A stretch of 33,470 nucleotides of DNA from Ichthyobacteriaceae bacterium. Its GTDB lineage: Bacteria > Bacteroidota > Bacteroidia > Flavobacteriales > JADGDT01. The translations under genes were made by a program, and so were the position numbers. This document shows, one piece after another, positions 33,322-33,470 of the stretch. Each line of letters opens with the position of its first letter. The stretch's first letter is position 1. Under the pieces are notes generated by a model. The model was not told the origin of the DNA. It ran no database searches and worked only from the letters and a program-made list of their open reading frames with translations. Location: positions 1-33,470 of the forward strand of contig JAGLDK010000042.1 of the NCBI GenBank assembly GCA_023145615.1. Reading direction: 5' to 3'.

Positions 33322-33470
33322 CTACAATTTTTCAACCTCAGTTTTAGTCAATCCTGTTGATTTAATAATTACATCAACATCTATTCCGTTTAATTTTAAA
33401 CTCTTTGCTATTTCTAAGTTGCGTTTTTTCTCTCCTTCTTTTATTCCCTCGTTTTTAATCTTATATTCCG
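33322..33470 (-). CDS. Rpn-family (PD-(D/E)XK nuclease/transposase-like) protein, C-terminal end only
   Basis: A minus-strand frame open to the window edge gives 48 residues ending at a TAG at 33322-33324. It reads EYKIKNEGIKEGEKKRN, then LEIAKSLKLNGIDVDVIIKS, then TGLTKTEVEKL. The Lys/Glu-rich 'KEGxExG' stretch followed by 'AK.L...G.....I...TGLs.eEIekL' is the characteristic tail of the Rpn/PDDEXK_2 family (recombination-promoting nuclease or putative transposase) abundant in Bacteroidota. The nuclease domain lies beyond the right edge and cannot be examined, so it could be intact or broken. Confidence 0.7.
   Translation of the reverse strand, partial: EYKIKNEGIKEGEKKRNLEIAKSLKLNGIDVDVIIKSTGLTKTEVEKL

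Noticed and set aside
1-33470. CRISPR arrays, tRNA or rRNA genes
   Set aside because: I looked for regularly spaced repeats and for cloverleaf or rRNA signatures on both strands and saw none.

Overview
The window is a low-GC, AT-rich piece of a Bacteroidota chromosome. Evidence is the Bacteroidota-type promoter element (TAnnTTTG) before several genes, the weak Shine-Dalgarno signals, and family content typical of the phylum: DUF4834, YfhO-type membrane protein, RES-Xre pair, the secreted protein usually labelled 'asparagine synthetase B', and a TolC/RND/HlyD pump under a MarR regulator. I cannot decide between a Bacteroidales/Marinilabiliales-like and a Flavobacteriales-like host from the sequence alone.

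Layout. (1) 1-2400 is an accessory strip: a decayed IS66-family transposase 3' end, a UPF0303 (haem-degrading domain) protein and a RES-Xre toxin-antitoxin operon. (2) 2900-9000 holds plus-strand housekeeping and solitary genes: dnaB, a secreted amidotransferase-like protein, deoC, a SIMPL-domain periplasmic protein and an FkbM methyltransferase, several ending in strong hairpin terminators. (3) 9080-15460, minus strand, is a tripartite efflux system (adaptor, RND pump, TolC channel) preceded by a MarR regulator whose promoter region carries an inverted repeat. (4) 16090-20600, plus strand, has a large M1-peptidase-like protein that has lost the zinc-site residues, and a GH20 hexosaminidase. 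(5) 20741-33167, minus strand, is a cell-surface glycan block: lptB, DUF4834, YfhO-type protein, two glycosyltransferases, a CDP-glycerol glycerophosphotransferase-like protein, a Wzx-like flippase, and a three-gene phosphonate operon. (6) The right edge cuts an Rpn-type nuclease gene, of which only the C-terminal end is seen.

The most interesting part is block 5. A fused cytidylyltransferase-PEP mutase, a phosphonopyruvate decarboxylase and an Fe-ADH-type phosphonoacetaldehyde reductase form a near-contiguous operon. Together they should convert PEP to 2-hydroxyethylphosphonate (HEP), with the fused N-terminal domain able to make CMP-HEP. No 2-aminoethylphosphonate transaminase is present in the window. 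Just upstream lie a flippase, two glycosyltransferases and a TagB/TagF-like transferase whose relatives use CDP-glycerol, chemically analogous to CMP-HEP. My inference is a surface glycan or glycolipid decorated with HEP through a CMP-activated donor, with the TagF-like protein as candidate transferase. The individual families are known; the assembled pathway is inference.
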